Counted from the stretch's first letter, positions 10,453 through 21,694 are shown. The stretch is DNA of 64,000 nt from Nitzschia sp. pyKryTriq1 (GCA_956465555.1 OY101115.1:1426001-1490000); one strand, 5' to 3'. Translations and numbers: made by a program. Notes: generated from the sequence alone by a model not told the origin.

Positions 10453-11543
10453 ATGGCTACCAAATTCGACGACCTTGCCAAGGCTCCTAAGGGTGAGTTA
10501 AGATGAGAATTGATCGGAAAACGTGAGGTTGTTTGGCGGCGAATCCTACCAAAAATCGAACGTACATGATGCCATCAGCGGCGGTTGCGCGTGTCAGCAC
10601 TGACTGTTTGGCGCCGAGGGGTGTCAAATAATACGTGCGTGGCTCGTAGAAATTCCTACGACAAACCGAAATCATGACGACGGCCTCACTTTTTTCGCGG
10701 GGATTTTTCGGACGAATCTTCAACAATGACAATTATTGACAAACAACTTTCCTAACATCATCATTACCATCACTTTTACTTACAGACCTTTTGAACGACG
10801 ACTACACCACCAAGACCTCGTTGAAGTGCAAGAAGGATGCTGGTCCAGTAGCTGTCACTATCGAGACCGAGCGAGGAGAGGGAGGTGCTCTTTCGTCCAA
10901 AATTGGAACCAAGTTCTCCTATGCTAAGTTCAACGTCGATAAGGCTCAAGCCACTGCTAACGGCGGACGTGTCTTGGAAACCTCGTTGAAGGTTGCCCCT
11001 AATGTCAAGCTTTCTTTCAAGGCCAACAAGGGTGCCGATCTCCTTGTCGATTACACCAGCGGAAACTTTTATGCCACTGGTATCCTTGACGTCGCTGAAA
11101 TGTCCAAATTCAGCACCAGCGCATGCATTGGGCTTCCCTCTGGTATCAAGGCTGGAGGAAATGCCACCTACGCTCTTTCTGGAAAATCCGGCCTCACTGG
11201 CTTGAATGTTGGTGCTAGCTACGCTCACGGACCTCTTTTTGCCAGTCTTACTAGTGCGAGCAAATTCTCGTCGGTCACCCTTGGAGTTGTTTACAAGGTC
11301 AATGATGATATCTCACTTGCCTCCCTGACCACTCACTCTGGAGACAAGATTTGTGATGTCGGAGGTGTCGGAGGATCATACAAGGCTTCTTTTGGAACCA
11401 TCAAGGCCAAGTACACTGGTGCTGGTTCCGTTTCTGCCGCTTTGGTCAAGGAAGTCGCTCCCAAGGTCACCTTGACTGCCTCTGGAACTGCCAGTCTGTC
11501 GGACTTCTCCACTTTCAAGTATGGACTTGGAATCGCCATGTAA
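10453..11543 (+). CDS. VDAC: Mitochondrial outer-membrane porin VDAC (2 exons)
   Basis: Exon 1 is 10453-10492 (MATKFDDLAKAPK plus one base). The intron 10493-10785 is 293 bp, the longest in the window. Exon 2 is 10786-11543. Total 265 residues, slightly shorter than the 280-285 of animal and fungal VDAC. The amphipathic N-terminal helix DDLAKAPKDLLNDDY fits the pattern of the pore-lining helix. It is followed by alternating beta-strand sequence with repeated Gly and Ser (TSLKCKKDAGPVAVTIETER, SLKVAPNVKLSFKANKG) and ends FSTFKYGLGIAM, the usual closing strand. It passes metabolites such as ATP, ADP and anions through the mitochondrial outer membrane. The ACCATGGC start context is strong. Confidence 0.9.
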
Positions 11544-12045
11544 GATGCCACACCAATTGTTCACACGTTGATAAAAGTATATAGGAATTTTTCATCACTC
11601 TCGATAATTCTATGTGCCAAACGCAAAACATCGGAAACTCGAAATATCCCTCGTAGGCTATGGGCGGCTTTTACTTTTTGTACGTCAGTATCTGTCACGC
11701 ACAAACAATGCAGAAATCGACCGAATCCTTCATCCCTGTTGCACATGAACTTAGATATTTTGAACAAAAAATGGATGGAGCCTATGAAGAGAAGGGTGCA
11801 AGTCCCTGGCTAAGTGTATGTAGCTCTAGGGTCTTGCTTCGATTGAAAAATATCTAAGTAGAATTGCGATTGATTCTTATCGATGCTTCACTTTTAGATG
11901 GAGAGGACAAACAAGATCATTCACGACATCACTACAAGTCGAATCCTGCTATATGAAAGGGCAGATACATTATACGGGTCGGTGCAGAATAAAAAGACAG
12001 CTATAGCCTTGTCTAACTAAAGTTGTAGATAGATCAGAGGCATTT
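11544..12045. other. Intergenic between convergent genes
   Basis: 502 bp of 3' sequence for VDAC and the following minus-strand gene. No gene or RNA recognised. Confidence 0.35.
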
Positions 12046-13353
12046 TTACGCGAGCTGACCATCGGTGCCCTGCCAAGACAAGTCAATCTTGGGGGTTGAA
12101 CGGTCAATTTGTTTTTGCAAGAAATAGATTGAAGCAGATAGGCCCGCCAGGATCAATGTCAGCACGGATAATGAACCTTTTTGCAAACTAGTCATCTTCC
12201 GGGTAACAACTTGTGTTCCCCCCTCGAGATTAATATCGCCCGTTTCTGTGTATGAATTGGAAAGCAGCGAATCAATGTAGTTGCAGGTCATGAACTCATT
12301 CTCGACTTGGTTTTCAAAGTCGCGGTCCTCTCTGTTTTCATCTATGAATCCATAAAGACCGTACTTCGACTCACACTTCGCCGATCCGTCGTAAAGACTC
12401 TCACACATCTCATTGACATCATCACCATCGGCAGCATCAGCTTCGTTCGCGTCCTCATCGCTTTCCATACAACTTAGGCAATATGAGCCATCGTTGCTCG
12501 AGGTGTGGGCCATGTAGTGATAAGAAAGCTCTCCGTCAAGAAAGTCTTCAGGATCAGCAACAGTGTAAGGTTCCAAACAATCTTCGTCGCTGAATAGGCC
12601 GATCAATACCCTGCTTCCGTCGCTACTGCAACGGGGGCCGATGTAAAGCTGAACCTGATTACCATCGTCATTCCCGTCTGCAAGTCTTCGCCCGCCTCCG
12701 CCTTCTTCTCCCTCATTGTTTCCCTCACCCTCACCCTGACCTTCTTCTCCCTCGTTGTTTCCCTCACCTTCATCATCTGCTCCCTCATCTGCCCCATTGT
12801 TTTCATCATCGCCATAGTTCAGTTCGAGTTTTTGGCACTGGGCATAGTTTGCTGCATCAATGTAACCCTTGGCTTCCAAGTTTGCTAGTTTGTAGCAAAT
12901 CTTTCCACAGCCGCTGCATTCTCCTCCGTCCTCATTACAGGCCTCCTCACAGTTGTTACACATGTACTCGAAGGCAGATTGTTGTTCGGCGACTGTGTAA
13001 GTGAGATAGTCCTCCAATTCCGAGACATAACGGCCAAACACTCCTGAATCGCAAATTTGACAATCGTCCGAAGGGCAGAGACGATAAACTGCAAAGTGCT
13101 TTACTGCCAGAGGACTTTCGCTATCCTCGTCTTGAGCAAAATCATCGTCATACATCTTCACATATTGGCATCGATCAAATCGAAGGCTAAAGTTTGAAAG
13201 CTGATACTCGTAGTAGTCCACGGCGGCATCATCTTGCTGCAAGTGTCTCATCACTAGATCAGTGGCCTCTTCTTCCGAGATCTTCGACGCGACGCCGCCA
13301 GAAAGCGACAGAAGAAGCGTCGTGAACACGGCAAAACACCACAACCCTCTCAT
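12046..13353 (-). CDS. Secreted Cys-rich single-pass membrane protein
   Basis: The frame extends to 13491, but the Met at 13353 starts a clear signal peptide (MRGLWCFAVFTTLLLSLSGG), giving 435 residues. The lumenal part holds many paired cysteines (CPSDDCQICD, CNNCEEACNEDGGECSGC) and then an acidic linker with a 13-residue repeat (GEGNNEGEEGQGE). GGRRLADGN follows, containing an RRL site like the RXL processing motif of some diatom silica-associated proteins. A second Cys block follows (YIGPRCSSDG, LFSDEDCLEPYT, SYCLSCM). One transmembrane helix (LSVLTLILAGLSASIYFL) precedes a short cytosolic tail. The general plan (signal, Cys-rich lumenal region, one helix, short tail) resembles diatom silicalemma or cell-surface proteins, but I cannot assign a named family. 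Confidence 0.75.
   Translation of the reverse strand: MRGLWCFAVFTTLLLSLSGGVASKISEEEATDLVMRHLQQDDAAVDYYEYQLSNFSLRFDRCQYVKMYDDDFAQDEDSESPLAVKHFAVYRLCPSDDCQICDSGVFGRYVSELEDYLTYTVAEQQSAFEYMCNNCEEACNEDGGECSGCGKICYKLANLEAKGYIDAANYAQCQKLELNYGDDENNGADEGADDEGEGNNEGEEGQGEGEGNNEGEEGGGGRRLADGNDDGNQVQLYIGPRCSSDGSRVLIGLFSDEDCLEPYTVADPEDFLDGELSYHYMAHTSSNDGSYCLSCMESDEDANEADAADGDDVNEMCESLYDGSAKCESKYGLYGFIDENREDRDFENQVENEFMTCNYIDSLLSNSYTETGDINLEGGTQVVTRKMTSLQKGSLSVLTLILAGLSASIYFLQKQIDRSTPKIDLSWQGTDGQLA
12702..12768. repeat. 39-bp coding repeat, two copies
   Basis: Copies begin at 12702 and 12741 (spacing 39 bp) and encode the repeated acidic GEGNNEGEEG segment of the secreted protein. Simple slippage could produce it. 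Confidence 0.8.
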
Positions 13354-14169
13354 TTTGGATTGTTGTGTGAAGATAACGATCACTGTTATTATGATGGTTT
13401 GTACGAGGCTAGCAGGCACCGACCGGTATGCGATGGGAAGGACGGAGAGATCTCGATTTTCCTTCTTTTTAGAAAAAAGTACAACGAGCAACTTCGTAAC
13501 GACGCTTCCCGCCAGTTTTTTATAATCTACAAGAACGTAGTTTGGTTAATGATCCAAAGCGCGTGTCAGGTAATGTATTTGGATGATATGAAAACTTCGC
13601 GCCAATGAAATTCGTGACTCGACTGAAATTATCGTCTACCTGTACGTTCTACTTGAACGATTCTTCTTTCAGCAGAATTGCTCTCACGCCTTCCTATTTC
13701 TGCCAGCTGTAGTCAGACATGCAGTACTATCGGTAGATATAAATAGTATCGTCTATAGTATAGACCACTCCAGCAGTATTCCACCCAACAGGAAGCGATG
13801 CTGGTCGTCGTTGATGGGAAGAGATGCCCCCTCTCTTGTCTACTCGTACTCTACTAGAGCGTCAGAAAATAATGGCTTCTTTCATGGATCGGTCTACATT
13901 TTTTCTGTACTAACATAAAGTAGAAACTGGAAACTGGTTGGGGATATTTTTGAGGAAAAATTGACATGTGCCGTCGGCAGCGAGGACTGGATGGCTCTGT
14001 TGGGCTTAGCACAAGCTTTTATTTCACGAATCATCCACAACCAAATAAGAATATCCAATCGTTTCCGCGTCATACTGGACTACCTCCTGAAAATAGAATC
14101 ATAGAATACTCATCCCTGGTATCCAAGATTTCGATTTTAAAAATATGTCGTCCAGAAATTGTTTTCTCG
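13354..14169. promoter_or_regulatory. Intergenic, upstream of the secreted Cys-rich gene
   Basis: 816 bp between two minus-strand genes. It includes the promoter of the Cys-rich gene. AT-rich words such as ATAGTATCGTCTATAGTAT near 13745-13765 form short inverted repeats. No gene seen. Confidence 0.35.
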
Positions 14170-14886
14170 CTATCCCACTGGGCCTACTTTTCTGGCACAT
14201 ATCCGAGTCCCAAGCAATTCGAAATCAAAAACAATGGTGTCCTTGTCTAGATAGGAAACGGGAAATTTAGACACTGCGTCGATGAAAAATAATTTCCCCA
14301 ATGCCTGAATTCCATCTTTCCATGGAGAAGGAGGAACCGCTTCTAAACTTTCAAAGGGTTGTACGTCGTCGTCGCCGTCGTCGTTGTTATTCTTCTTATC
14401 AATGAGCTTGACCCACGCTTTGTCGAAATCGACGCGGCAGACATTTTCCTCGTCCTCGCTGCTGTAGGTGCCACTCACTGAAAGCCATCCGGATCCAATA
14501 ATGGGAAAATTATACCGTGCATGTGAAGTCATTTTACCATTGGGTTTCATAATGTAGTATACTGGATCGAAGCTTCCCTGAAACAAGCTCCCCATGGTAT
14601 AAATGTGTGGGGCGTAGATAATGCGCCAAGTGCCGACCGCAAGGGGGGTGAAGGATTTCGACGATCCTGGCGCATCTACCGGGTTTTCTTTCGTAAGATC
14701 GGCAACAAGTTGCGTCCGCTCTTTGCTGGCACTGTTGAAGGTAAGAGGATCATCCAAGTTCCGCAGTAAGATATCTTTCGCACTCGCTTTCAAAGGGGCC
14801 TTTTTGACTACGAAGGCTTCAATTGACGAGCCTACTAGTAGTAGCCAAACAAGGAACCGTGCTGCAGTCCAGAACTTCATCTGCAT
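14170..14886 (-). CDS. Fibrillin/plastid lipid-associated (PAP)-like protein
   Basis: A single exon of 238 residues. The N-terminus is hydrophobic (FLVWLLLVGSSIEAFVVKK) with an EAF site matching the plastid presequence pattern of diatoms, followed by a basic/Ser transit region. From about residue 45 the chain fits a PAP/fibrillin domain: a helix (DLTKENPVDAP), then GTWRIIYAP corresponding to the conserved W-R-L-Y strand, a barrel, and a final strand (TIVFDFELLGTRICARK). Fibrillins bind lipids in plastoglobules and thylakoids. An acidic low-complexity insert (NNNDDGDDDVQ) interrupts the barrel. It is divergent from the KRE6-like gene. A lipocalin-like plastid protein is an alternative. Confidence 0.68.
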   Translation of the reverse strand: MQMKFWTAARFLVWLLLVGSSIEAFVVKKAPLKASAKDILLRNLDDPLTFNSASKERTQLVADLTKENPVDAPGSSKSFTPLAVGTWRIIYAPHIYTMGSLFQGSFDPVYYIMKPNGKMTSHARYNFPIIGSGWLSVSGTYSSEDEENVCRVDFDKAWVKLIDKKNNNDDGDDDVQPFESLEAVPPSPWKDGIQALGKLFFIDAVSKFPVSYLDKDTIVFDFELLGTRICARKVGPVG

Positions 14887-15781
14887 TGATGAGTGTATTG
14901 TATGCCAAGAGCATCAACTGTAGACTGGTGGGAAGATGATGAGGAAACCTCCACGAGGTTCTTTGGTCTGTCGTCTCGATGAGGAGGAGGAGTCTGTTGA
15001 AGAGAACGAACTGACGACATCGGACGACATCTTCAGCAAACTCTCTGTTGTTGTGGATACTGTAGACTACGATTACTGCACCAGGTATGTCCTTGTACCA
15101 GTACAGGTAGCTCTGCACAGCACGACGTGTTGTGTCGACAAATAATAATTATCGGACATCGGATTGGGCGCTTGGCGCATCATTCATTCATTTTCATCGT
15201 TGATGACGTTTTGTTCAGATTTCTCGTTTTACGCCCCCGCGCGCCCCCCATGATGGGATCTTTTTGCATATATTTCTTGTATCGGTTATTTTTTATAGGT
15301 TATATTATTCGATTTCGTAAAAAGGGCCGCTTTTTCATGGATTAAGTGGGTCGATCGAGTCCAAAGTGTCGTTATTTCATATTTTTAGAGGAAAGTTCTA
15401 ATTGCGTGTGTCCGAATGAAGACGGTGGAACGAGGTGTTACTGGCCGAGCCAGCTGCCACTTTGAACTTTGTCGGTGCGACCGTGTCGTCGTACTCGTCG
15501 AAGAATATCATCATCATCGAATGAAATGTCGTGTTGGTTGCGAACAACAACACAAAACGCACGAAGCGAAAAGCCGAAGACAAACAAAATCATTCGACCC
15601 CTTCCACTTTGGATCGCGGTCGAAAGAGGATACTGCAGAACTTGTAACAAAAGGATCTGATCTACCATACCTATTCTTTCTCCTCCTTTGTTGCTCCTTT
15701 CAACGACGACGATCCGATCGCCCATCTGCTACTGTTCCTACAGCAAATACCCTGGGCGTCTCCTCTGAGTCTGCGCAAAAA
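14887..15781. promoter_or_regulatory. Divergent promoter region, fibrillin/KRE6-like
   Basis: 895 bp between the two start codons. An open frame runs on plus from 15416 into the KRE6-like gene, but the signal peptide at 15782 marks the true start, so 15416-15781 is probably 5' untranslated. No RNA gene seen. Confidence 0.4.
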
Positions 15782-18108
15782 ATGATTACCCATCCGATTT
15801 GCCTCCTATTAGTTGGGCCGTTGGCCTTCCAACTGACGGGGGCGTCCTGGGTGGATCCAGATACACCAGAGTATTTCACGTCCATCAAGCCGATGCATAA
15901 AGGAGACCGGAGAGAATATGAATTGGTACGTACGATCTTGCATAGCCTTTTGACTTGCGTGCTCTTTTCTCTCACACACTCGCCGCCGCGCTCCTTTTTG
16001 TCTTTTAGGTATTCTCCGACGAATTTGAACAAGATGGTAGAACCTTCAATGATGGAAACGACCCTCGGTGGACGGCTCTCAACAAGAACGACTGTACGTC
16101 ATCTGGCCAGCACGAATTCTTGTAGTTTTCTCTGGAATGTATCATACCGGTATTATGTGTACTATTCAAAAGTGCGATGGATTCTCACCATTATTTTTTG
16201 TTCTCCTCCTTTTTTACTTCTTCGACGAGTAGACACCAACGCGGCACTGCATTATTATAGTCATGACAATGCCCATACTAAAAATGGCGTGCTTAACATC
16301 TCGACGATACAAAAGGTCAACAACTACCGGGCGTTCAATGAAAAGACAAAGACATTTTATGCAGATAAGAAATATGTTCAATCGGCGATGATGCAATCAT
16401 GGAATAAATTCTGTTTCACAGGTGGAATCGTCGAGTTCTCGGCAAAGTTGCCCGGGAAGCCTGATGTTGGAGGACTGTGGCCCGCTCGTAAGTTTTTGGT
16501 GGAAAGAAGAACCGAATGAAAAATCAATAATATACATCCACACATTCTCATTGACTTTTGTGGCCACGCGGCGACGACGACGACGACGGCAGTTTGGTTG
16601 CTAGGAAATTTGGCGAGAGCAACGTATGTGGGATCGTCCGACTATATGTGGCCCTACAGTTATAACAAATGCGATCCAAGAAAGCGAATGAGCCAGGAAA
16701 TCAACGCTTGTGACAAGGTCCACCATTATGGTATGCATTCCTTCACGGGCCGTGGGGCTCCCGAAATCGATATCATTGAGGCAATGCAGGGAGATAAACA
16801 GAAACTGCCAAATACGAACATTACGCGTCCCTATCAGTCATGTTCACTACAGGTAGCCCCTGGTGTCGAAAGGGATCGCCCTGAGCTGGGGCTTTTACCG
16901 AAGGAGGTGCGTTTGCGTTTATGTTTGGTTGTGAGCCTTGCGACCGGAAACGTTTTGTTGGCTCACGACGTACTTCTATGTTATAGGGACACTGGTACAC
17001 GGGGATGGAATACAACCATCGCAATGCAACACTTTCAGAACTGAATCCCTTCTTTTATGGAGTGACATTGGTACACACGCCAAAATCATATACATACCAG
17101 GCGGATGCATTGTCAGCCAATATTGGTCTAAACAAGTCGTATTACTCTCAGCAGCAAACTTATCGAGTGGAATGGGATCCACCAGAAGAGGACGGTCAAG
17201 GGGGATACATTCGATGGTATACGAATGGAAATTTTCTTTATAGCATCAAAGGAGAGAACCTGAACATTACGGGGAGTGAAATTCCGAGCGAAGCGATGTA
17301 TTTGATCATGAACACAGCTGTTGCTAGTAGTTGGGGCTTCCCAGCACCCTGTCCGTCGGGATGTACATGCGAATGCTTTGAATGTGGCAACCCTGATTGT
17401 GAGTGCGCGCTTCCGTCTGGTTACTGCGAAAACTTCCCCGCGTCCTTCGAAATCGATTATGTTCGAGTATACCAAGCCAAAAATGAACCAAAACACACTC
17501 TCGGGTGCTCACCTGAAAAGAAACCGACCGAGCTTTTCATCAAGGGGCATGAAAAACGGTACATGGAGGCGGGTGACAAACGTCCTCTGGACCCCGTTCG
17601 TCAAGGTGGGGCATTCTGTACCGCTAATTCGGAATGTGGTGGCGGTGGTGTGCATGGGCATTGCTCGGATCGTGGATTTTGCGTTTGCAGCAAGAACTTC
17701 ACCGGGCCGTCATGTCTGGCCCATGCTGGGTTTTACGATCATCAATCGCACAGCGACACTTCAATTGAGCTTGGATGTAAGTACACAGATGAAAATGTGG
17801 CAATGGATTATGATTTTACCTTTGAAATTCTGGACTAACGCAAAACCTTGATTGTAGGGGCTACCTTTTACATCCCAAGGAGCTTGCTCGTCTTTAGCAT
17901 TCTGATTTCTCTGGGGATGTTCGCATCAATGTACGGTACGATTCGAAACAAAGTACGTCACGGTCGATACAATAAACTCGGTCCCTCACAAGATATGCAA
18001 GTCCAGAAAACACCAACGTCGTATCAAAACTCGGCCGACTACGCTCTTCCACCCAAGCAGAAAGTCGTGACGTATTGTGTCATCGATGGACGTCTTGTCG
18101 ACCAGTAG
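15782..18108 (+). CDS. KRE6/SKN1-type GH16 beta-glucan transglycosylase (6 exons)
   Basis: Exons 15782-15925, 16009-16093, 16233-16487, 16593-16906, 16987-17776 and 17858-18108 join in phase to 612 residues. A signal peptide (HPICLLLVGPLAFQLTGASW) leads into a GH16-fold catalytic domain of the SKN1/KRE6 group: LVFSDEFEQDGRTF, GLWPALWLLGN, and the active-site EIDIIE at residues 219-224 (E219, D221, E224 as the ExDxxE triad). An EGF-like module follows near residues 480-515 (spaced Cys ending CVCSKNFTGPSC). One transmembrane helix is near 536-556, with a cytosolic tail. In yeast the family supports beta-1,6-glucan synthesis; in diatoms homologues are proposed to add beta-1,6 branches to chrysolaminarin. 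The latter is the likely role here, acting in the secretory or vacuolar system. Confidence 0.88.
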
Positions 18109-18482
18109 TTGATGTGCCACCTTTCTTCTCGAATGTAGCAGAGCTGCTACTTTCTGGGTAGGGATATTTACGAAGCGTTCTGGCACGTATAACATAGACC
18201 TGGACTGCCTAATATGAAGCTGGGCTCTTGTGTACCCTTTGCGAGGTGGATTGCAGTCAAAGCAGAGGGGACCGCAAGAAACGTTGATTTATCGACATGC
18301 CTTCTTCTGACAGAACCCACAAGGCTAAGGTCTTTGAACGTTCTTAAAGCTTCCCGTCGAGGCTGTGCTGGAAACGATATTCTAGCTAGACGAAGCCTTG
18401 TCAAGACGGGCTCGAAGTTATGGGCGTATCTGTGCGTTCTCGTCTAGGAATTGAAAGATGTTAACGTATCTAATCTAGTAGC
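18109..18482. other. Intergenic between convergent genes
   Basis: 374 bp shared by two 3' ends. Nothing recognised. Confidence 0.35.
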
Positions 18483-20318
18483 CTATGACAACAATCGCAC
18501 TTTGAACATTCGGTCCCATTTCTTTCCTGTGACGTACAGAATATCGGGATCTTTTGACACCGAAATACCATTCAAAACGTCACACCCTAACTTGTCACGC
18601 AAGCTCTTGGGGAAAAGATTGCTGAAATCTATCGACAGGAAGCGAGGACATATTGTTATTGTGAGCCTCTCAGGGGTACAGGTACGCAACGAGTTAGTCT
18701 GTCCAACTACCAGGTACAAGATCGTACACACTTACCGTATTCCTTTTCCACGGTTCCCGTGGTTGGATCTATCACAAGCAGAACGTCCTCGAACCACACA
18801 TTCGCTAGAATCTTCCCTCGGAACCATTCGATTTCGTTCAATTCATGCGCTGGGCTCCCGTCCATTCGAGTGACAGGGATTGTTCGTTTCTGTGCTAACG
18901 TCTCCTTTTCCCAGAAATGAAGATTCGGACTCCCATCAGTCACCACGAATTCCCTCTCGCATGGATCCCACGTAATGCCCCAGCCCTCGTTGCGTGTCGT
19001 GTGAAATTTGAATTCATCAATGGTCTCGAGGGTGGTGGCATTATAAATAAAACCTCTTTGTGACTTCCACGTTATTTGATATAACTTGCCCTGCCAATAA
19101 GCCATGCCTTCTCCAAAGAGTTCTTTAGACATATCCACAGATTTGATCACAGCGGCAGTGTCCGGGTCTAAAATCCGTATCGTGGACCTTCCATAAAGCC
19201 CATTGCTCTCCCAGAGAGTGTCGTGAGCATATGTCAGTCCTTGTCTGTACCGAACACGAAAGTGAGTTATAAGAGATTCATTCATTCTACAGCGTCAACG
19301 TCAACGTCAACATTTCCATGAGTTTTAGTCCAGCGGCAACTTACACAAATGCCTTGTGATCGTGGTCGAATTTCTCCACAATTTCGTACTTGACACCGTC
19401 ATTGAGAGTCACGGTGGCATCGAGCCATTCTGAATACTCGCTATGATCACATTGGGATGACGATGGTGATGATGATTCTTCTTCTTCTCCTTGCCCTCCG
19501 CCATTTTCGTTGCCACCTGCACCTGCACCATTGTTCGGCCACCCCGGATCACCAGCGCCTCCACCACCCCCATTCGGTCGTCCTGGGTTTGGTTGGTTGC
19601 CGCCATTCGGTCGTGTATTTCCACCCGGTCGCAAGCCACCACCACCGCCACCTCCACTACCTTTGTGGCCGCCTCCTTTGATGCCCCCGGGACCACTACC
19701 ATGGTGTCCCTTTGTCCCGTCCAAGCCTTTCATTTTGTCCACAGGAAATGGCTGTCCTGGATGCGCTTTCTCCCACCGCAACTGTTCCAGAGCTTCGCTG
19801 TTTCCATGTTCCTTGGCATTTTTATTTCCAAACGGATTGTCTCTGCCGTGCGATGCAAACCAACCATGAACATTCACGGGTTTGTCATTATTTTCGTTTT
19901 CGTGCTCTTCTTCATAGACATCCTGAGCCTTGGCACCGTCAAACTCCTCATTCAGAATCCCCGATTCGGCATTGTACTTGTCACCCTCGAGCGCCCCTTC
20001 TTCGGTCGTATTATAGTACACGTCGCCCACCACGTAAAAGACAGCGGCACCAATGACCAACGCGGCCAGAGCCAAGAAGAAGCAGCGATTCTGTCGTCTC
20101 ATCTGGCGTTCCGCCCAAGCAAAGGGTTCACCCCCACCGTGGGTTTCATTATCATCTAGTACCACATCTTCGTCGACAAAATCGTCAGCATCATCAAGTG
20201 TCGTCGTCGCTAACGCCGAATGACCGCGGGGTGCCATTTCAATGGCGGCATCATCTTCATCCTCATCATCCTCATCATCCTCATCATCGTACGAGTGGTG
20301 GTCGTCTTGTTCGTCCAT
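18483..20318 (-). CDS. Membrane-anchored glutaminyl-peptide cyclotransferase (3 exons)
   Basis: Exons 20318-19345, 19244-18736 and 18628-18483 total 1629 nt, 542 residues. The C-terminal 240 residues are a plant/bacterial-type glutamine cyclotransferase beta-propeller: VQGLTYAHDTLWESNGLYGR, LFGEGMAYWQGKLYQITWK, GWGITWDP, ELNEIEWFRGKILANVW and a final DVLNGISVSKD plus VTGKKWDRMF. The enzyme turns N-terminal Gln of secreted proteins into pyroglutamate. Unusually, about 300 residues precede it: an acidic cytosolic segment (Asp/Glu run encoded near 20250-20290), one transmembrane helix near residues 79-98, and a Gly/Pro/Asn-rich stalk near 205-280. This makes it a type II membrane enzyme facing the Golgi or cell-surface lumen. 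Splice joins restore the family's continuous motifs, which supports them. Confidence 0.87.
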
Positions 20319-21049
20319 AGTAGTAGTCTATTAGCTAAAGAGTTGCGGTTCTTTCCTTTAGAAGAATCGATACGAGGGCTGCTTCAGGCTGCAAGTCTAC
20401 CGGCACAGTAGTTGCCCTTTTCCCATAATGGACACAAGACGCCCAACAAGAATAAAATGCCAACCATCGTGCTCTCGCTCTTTTCGATCCCTGTGGGTAC
20501 GAGTAGACTAAAAGTATACTGTACTGCGCGGGCGAAAATGTGTTGGATGGGATCGACGAGCTCTCTCATGCGCGAGCTTTTTGGCGGTGATGAAGTCACG
20601 CACGGAAAACTGAGACACGAAAGCAATCGTGCATGTTGTGGAAGTACCTGTAGAGCTACTACCGGTATCATACTTTCCCGGGGTACTCGTACTTCTGCTG
20701 TACCGGTAGCATTACTTTTACTGCTGTCTCTACCCTATAGAGATACTTGAAAACAGGAAGTTGATGATGATTCATACCACCAATATTTGTTTCAAATACT
20801 CGGTAGCTAGGAGTACTTGTAGTCGCTACCGGTACTGTACGGCTACATACTGTACCTCGTCCCATAAGAATCACATACTACTAGTAGAGCTCCACTCTAG
20901 CTAGTCTAGTAGTATTCGAATTCCATCGGTGCAAAAGAAGATGATACTGTATGGATCATGTACATACTCGTATTCTACTACACCACCGCATTATTTATAG
21001 TCTACCTACGGTAAATTTGGCCTTTCGGCTCATTATTTATTCTTCCTCT
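20319..21049. promoter_or_regulatory. Intergenic, upstream of the cyclotransferase
   Basis: 731 bp between two minus-strand genes. Repeated TACCGGTA and GTACT words lie at 20655-20860. No gene recognised. Confidence 0.35.
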
Positions 21050-21694
21050 CTATTTGAAAGAAATCCGGAACCATCGAGGGACTCGTCCGCAATAGTCTTC
21101 GTAAGCTTTTCCAAATTCGGTCCGCAGCAGCTTTTCTTCGGCAGGAATAACAATAGAATTCAGATAGGCTCCCAACCCCAAGGTCGAATACAAAAGCCAT
21201 GCGGTATCCAACATCACGCTTCCCGAAACCGTTATGCCAAGCATGGCCACATACATAAAGTTCCTTCCATAGCTGTAGGGTCCAGTCTCGCAGACATTCA
21301 CCACAGGATGAAAGTTGGCGTTGGTACCGGACTTTTCCAATTCTGCTCGACATGCTTTTGTTAGCTTGTTCGAAACCATAAACAGGGCACCGCCTAGAGT
21401 GCAGCGCAGTGGAAGAATGAAGGAAGTCAATCTGCCTCCTGCTTCTGGCAAGTATCGCATGCGATTGCCTGAGACAAACCATCCCAACAGGCCACCTCCA
21501 CTGAACAGTAGAAAAGCCAGAGGAGGGAAAACAGGGATATCACCACCAATCAGTCCCACACGGAGCTGCCCTTTGTTTGGATCCTTCTTTGGTGGAGCAT
21601 GAATGGCTGTCTTGAGCCTTGCCATGAAACGAAACAAAAAATTTGGTTCTTGTCGCCCATCGTCGTCTCCACCTTGAGCTTCTCCTCCTCCCAT
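21050..21694 (-). CDS. Isoprenylcysteine carboxyl methyltransferase/PEMT-like membrane protein
   Basis: A single exon of 214 residues. An N-terminal polar segment with an acidic run precedes several hydrophobic helices (IPVFPPLAFLLFSGGGLLGW, YVAMLGITVSGSVML, LLYSTLGLGAYLNSIV). The C-terminal signature EEKLLRTEFG then GKAYEDYCGRVPRW matches the conserved E...F.YY..VPR end of the ICMT/phospholipid methyltransferase superfamily, which contacts SAM. The GPYSYGRNFMYVAM segment corresponds to the usual GPYxxxRHPxY motif, but the expected Arg-His-Pro is changed to Arg-Asn-Phe. Substrate (prenyl-Cys or a lipid) cannot be told. It lies upstream of the cyclotransferase on the same strand, with no sign of linkage. 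Confidence 0.72.
   Translation of the reverse strand: MGGGEAQGGDDDGRQEPNFLFRFMARLKTAIHAPPKKDPNKGQLRVGLIGGDIPVFPPLAFLLFSGGGLLGWFVSGNRMRYLPEAGGRLTSFILPLRCTLGGALFMVSNKLTKACRAELEKSGTNANFHPVVNVCETGPYSYGRNFMYVAMLGITVSGSVMLDTAWLLYSTLGLGAYLNSIVIPAEEKLLRTEFGKAYEDYCGRVPRWFRISFK

Noticed and set aside
15416-15781. N-terminal extension of the KRE6-like frame
   Set aside because: The in-frame Met at 15782 begins a signal peptide, which would be buried by the extension.
19491-20159. 222-aa and overlapping frames on plus
   Set aside because: Antisense of the Gly/Pro-rich stalk of the cyclotransferase; composition is a mirror of that repeat.
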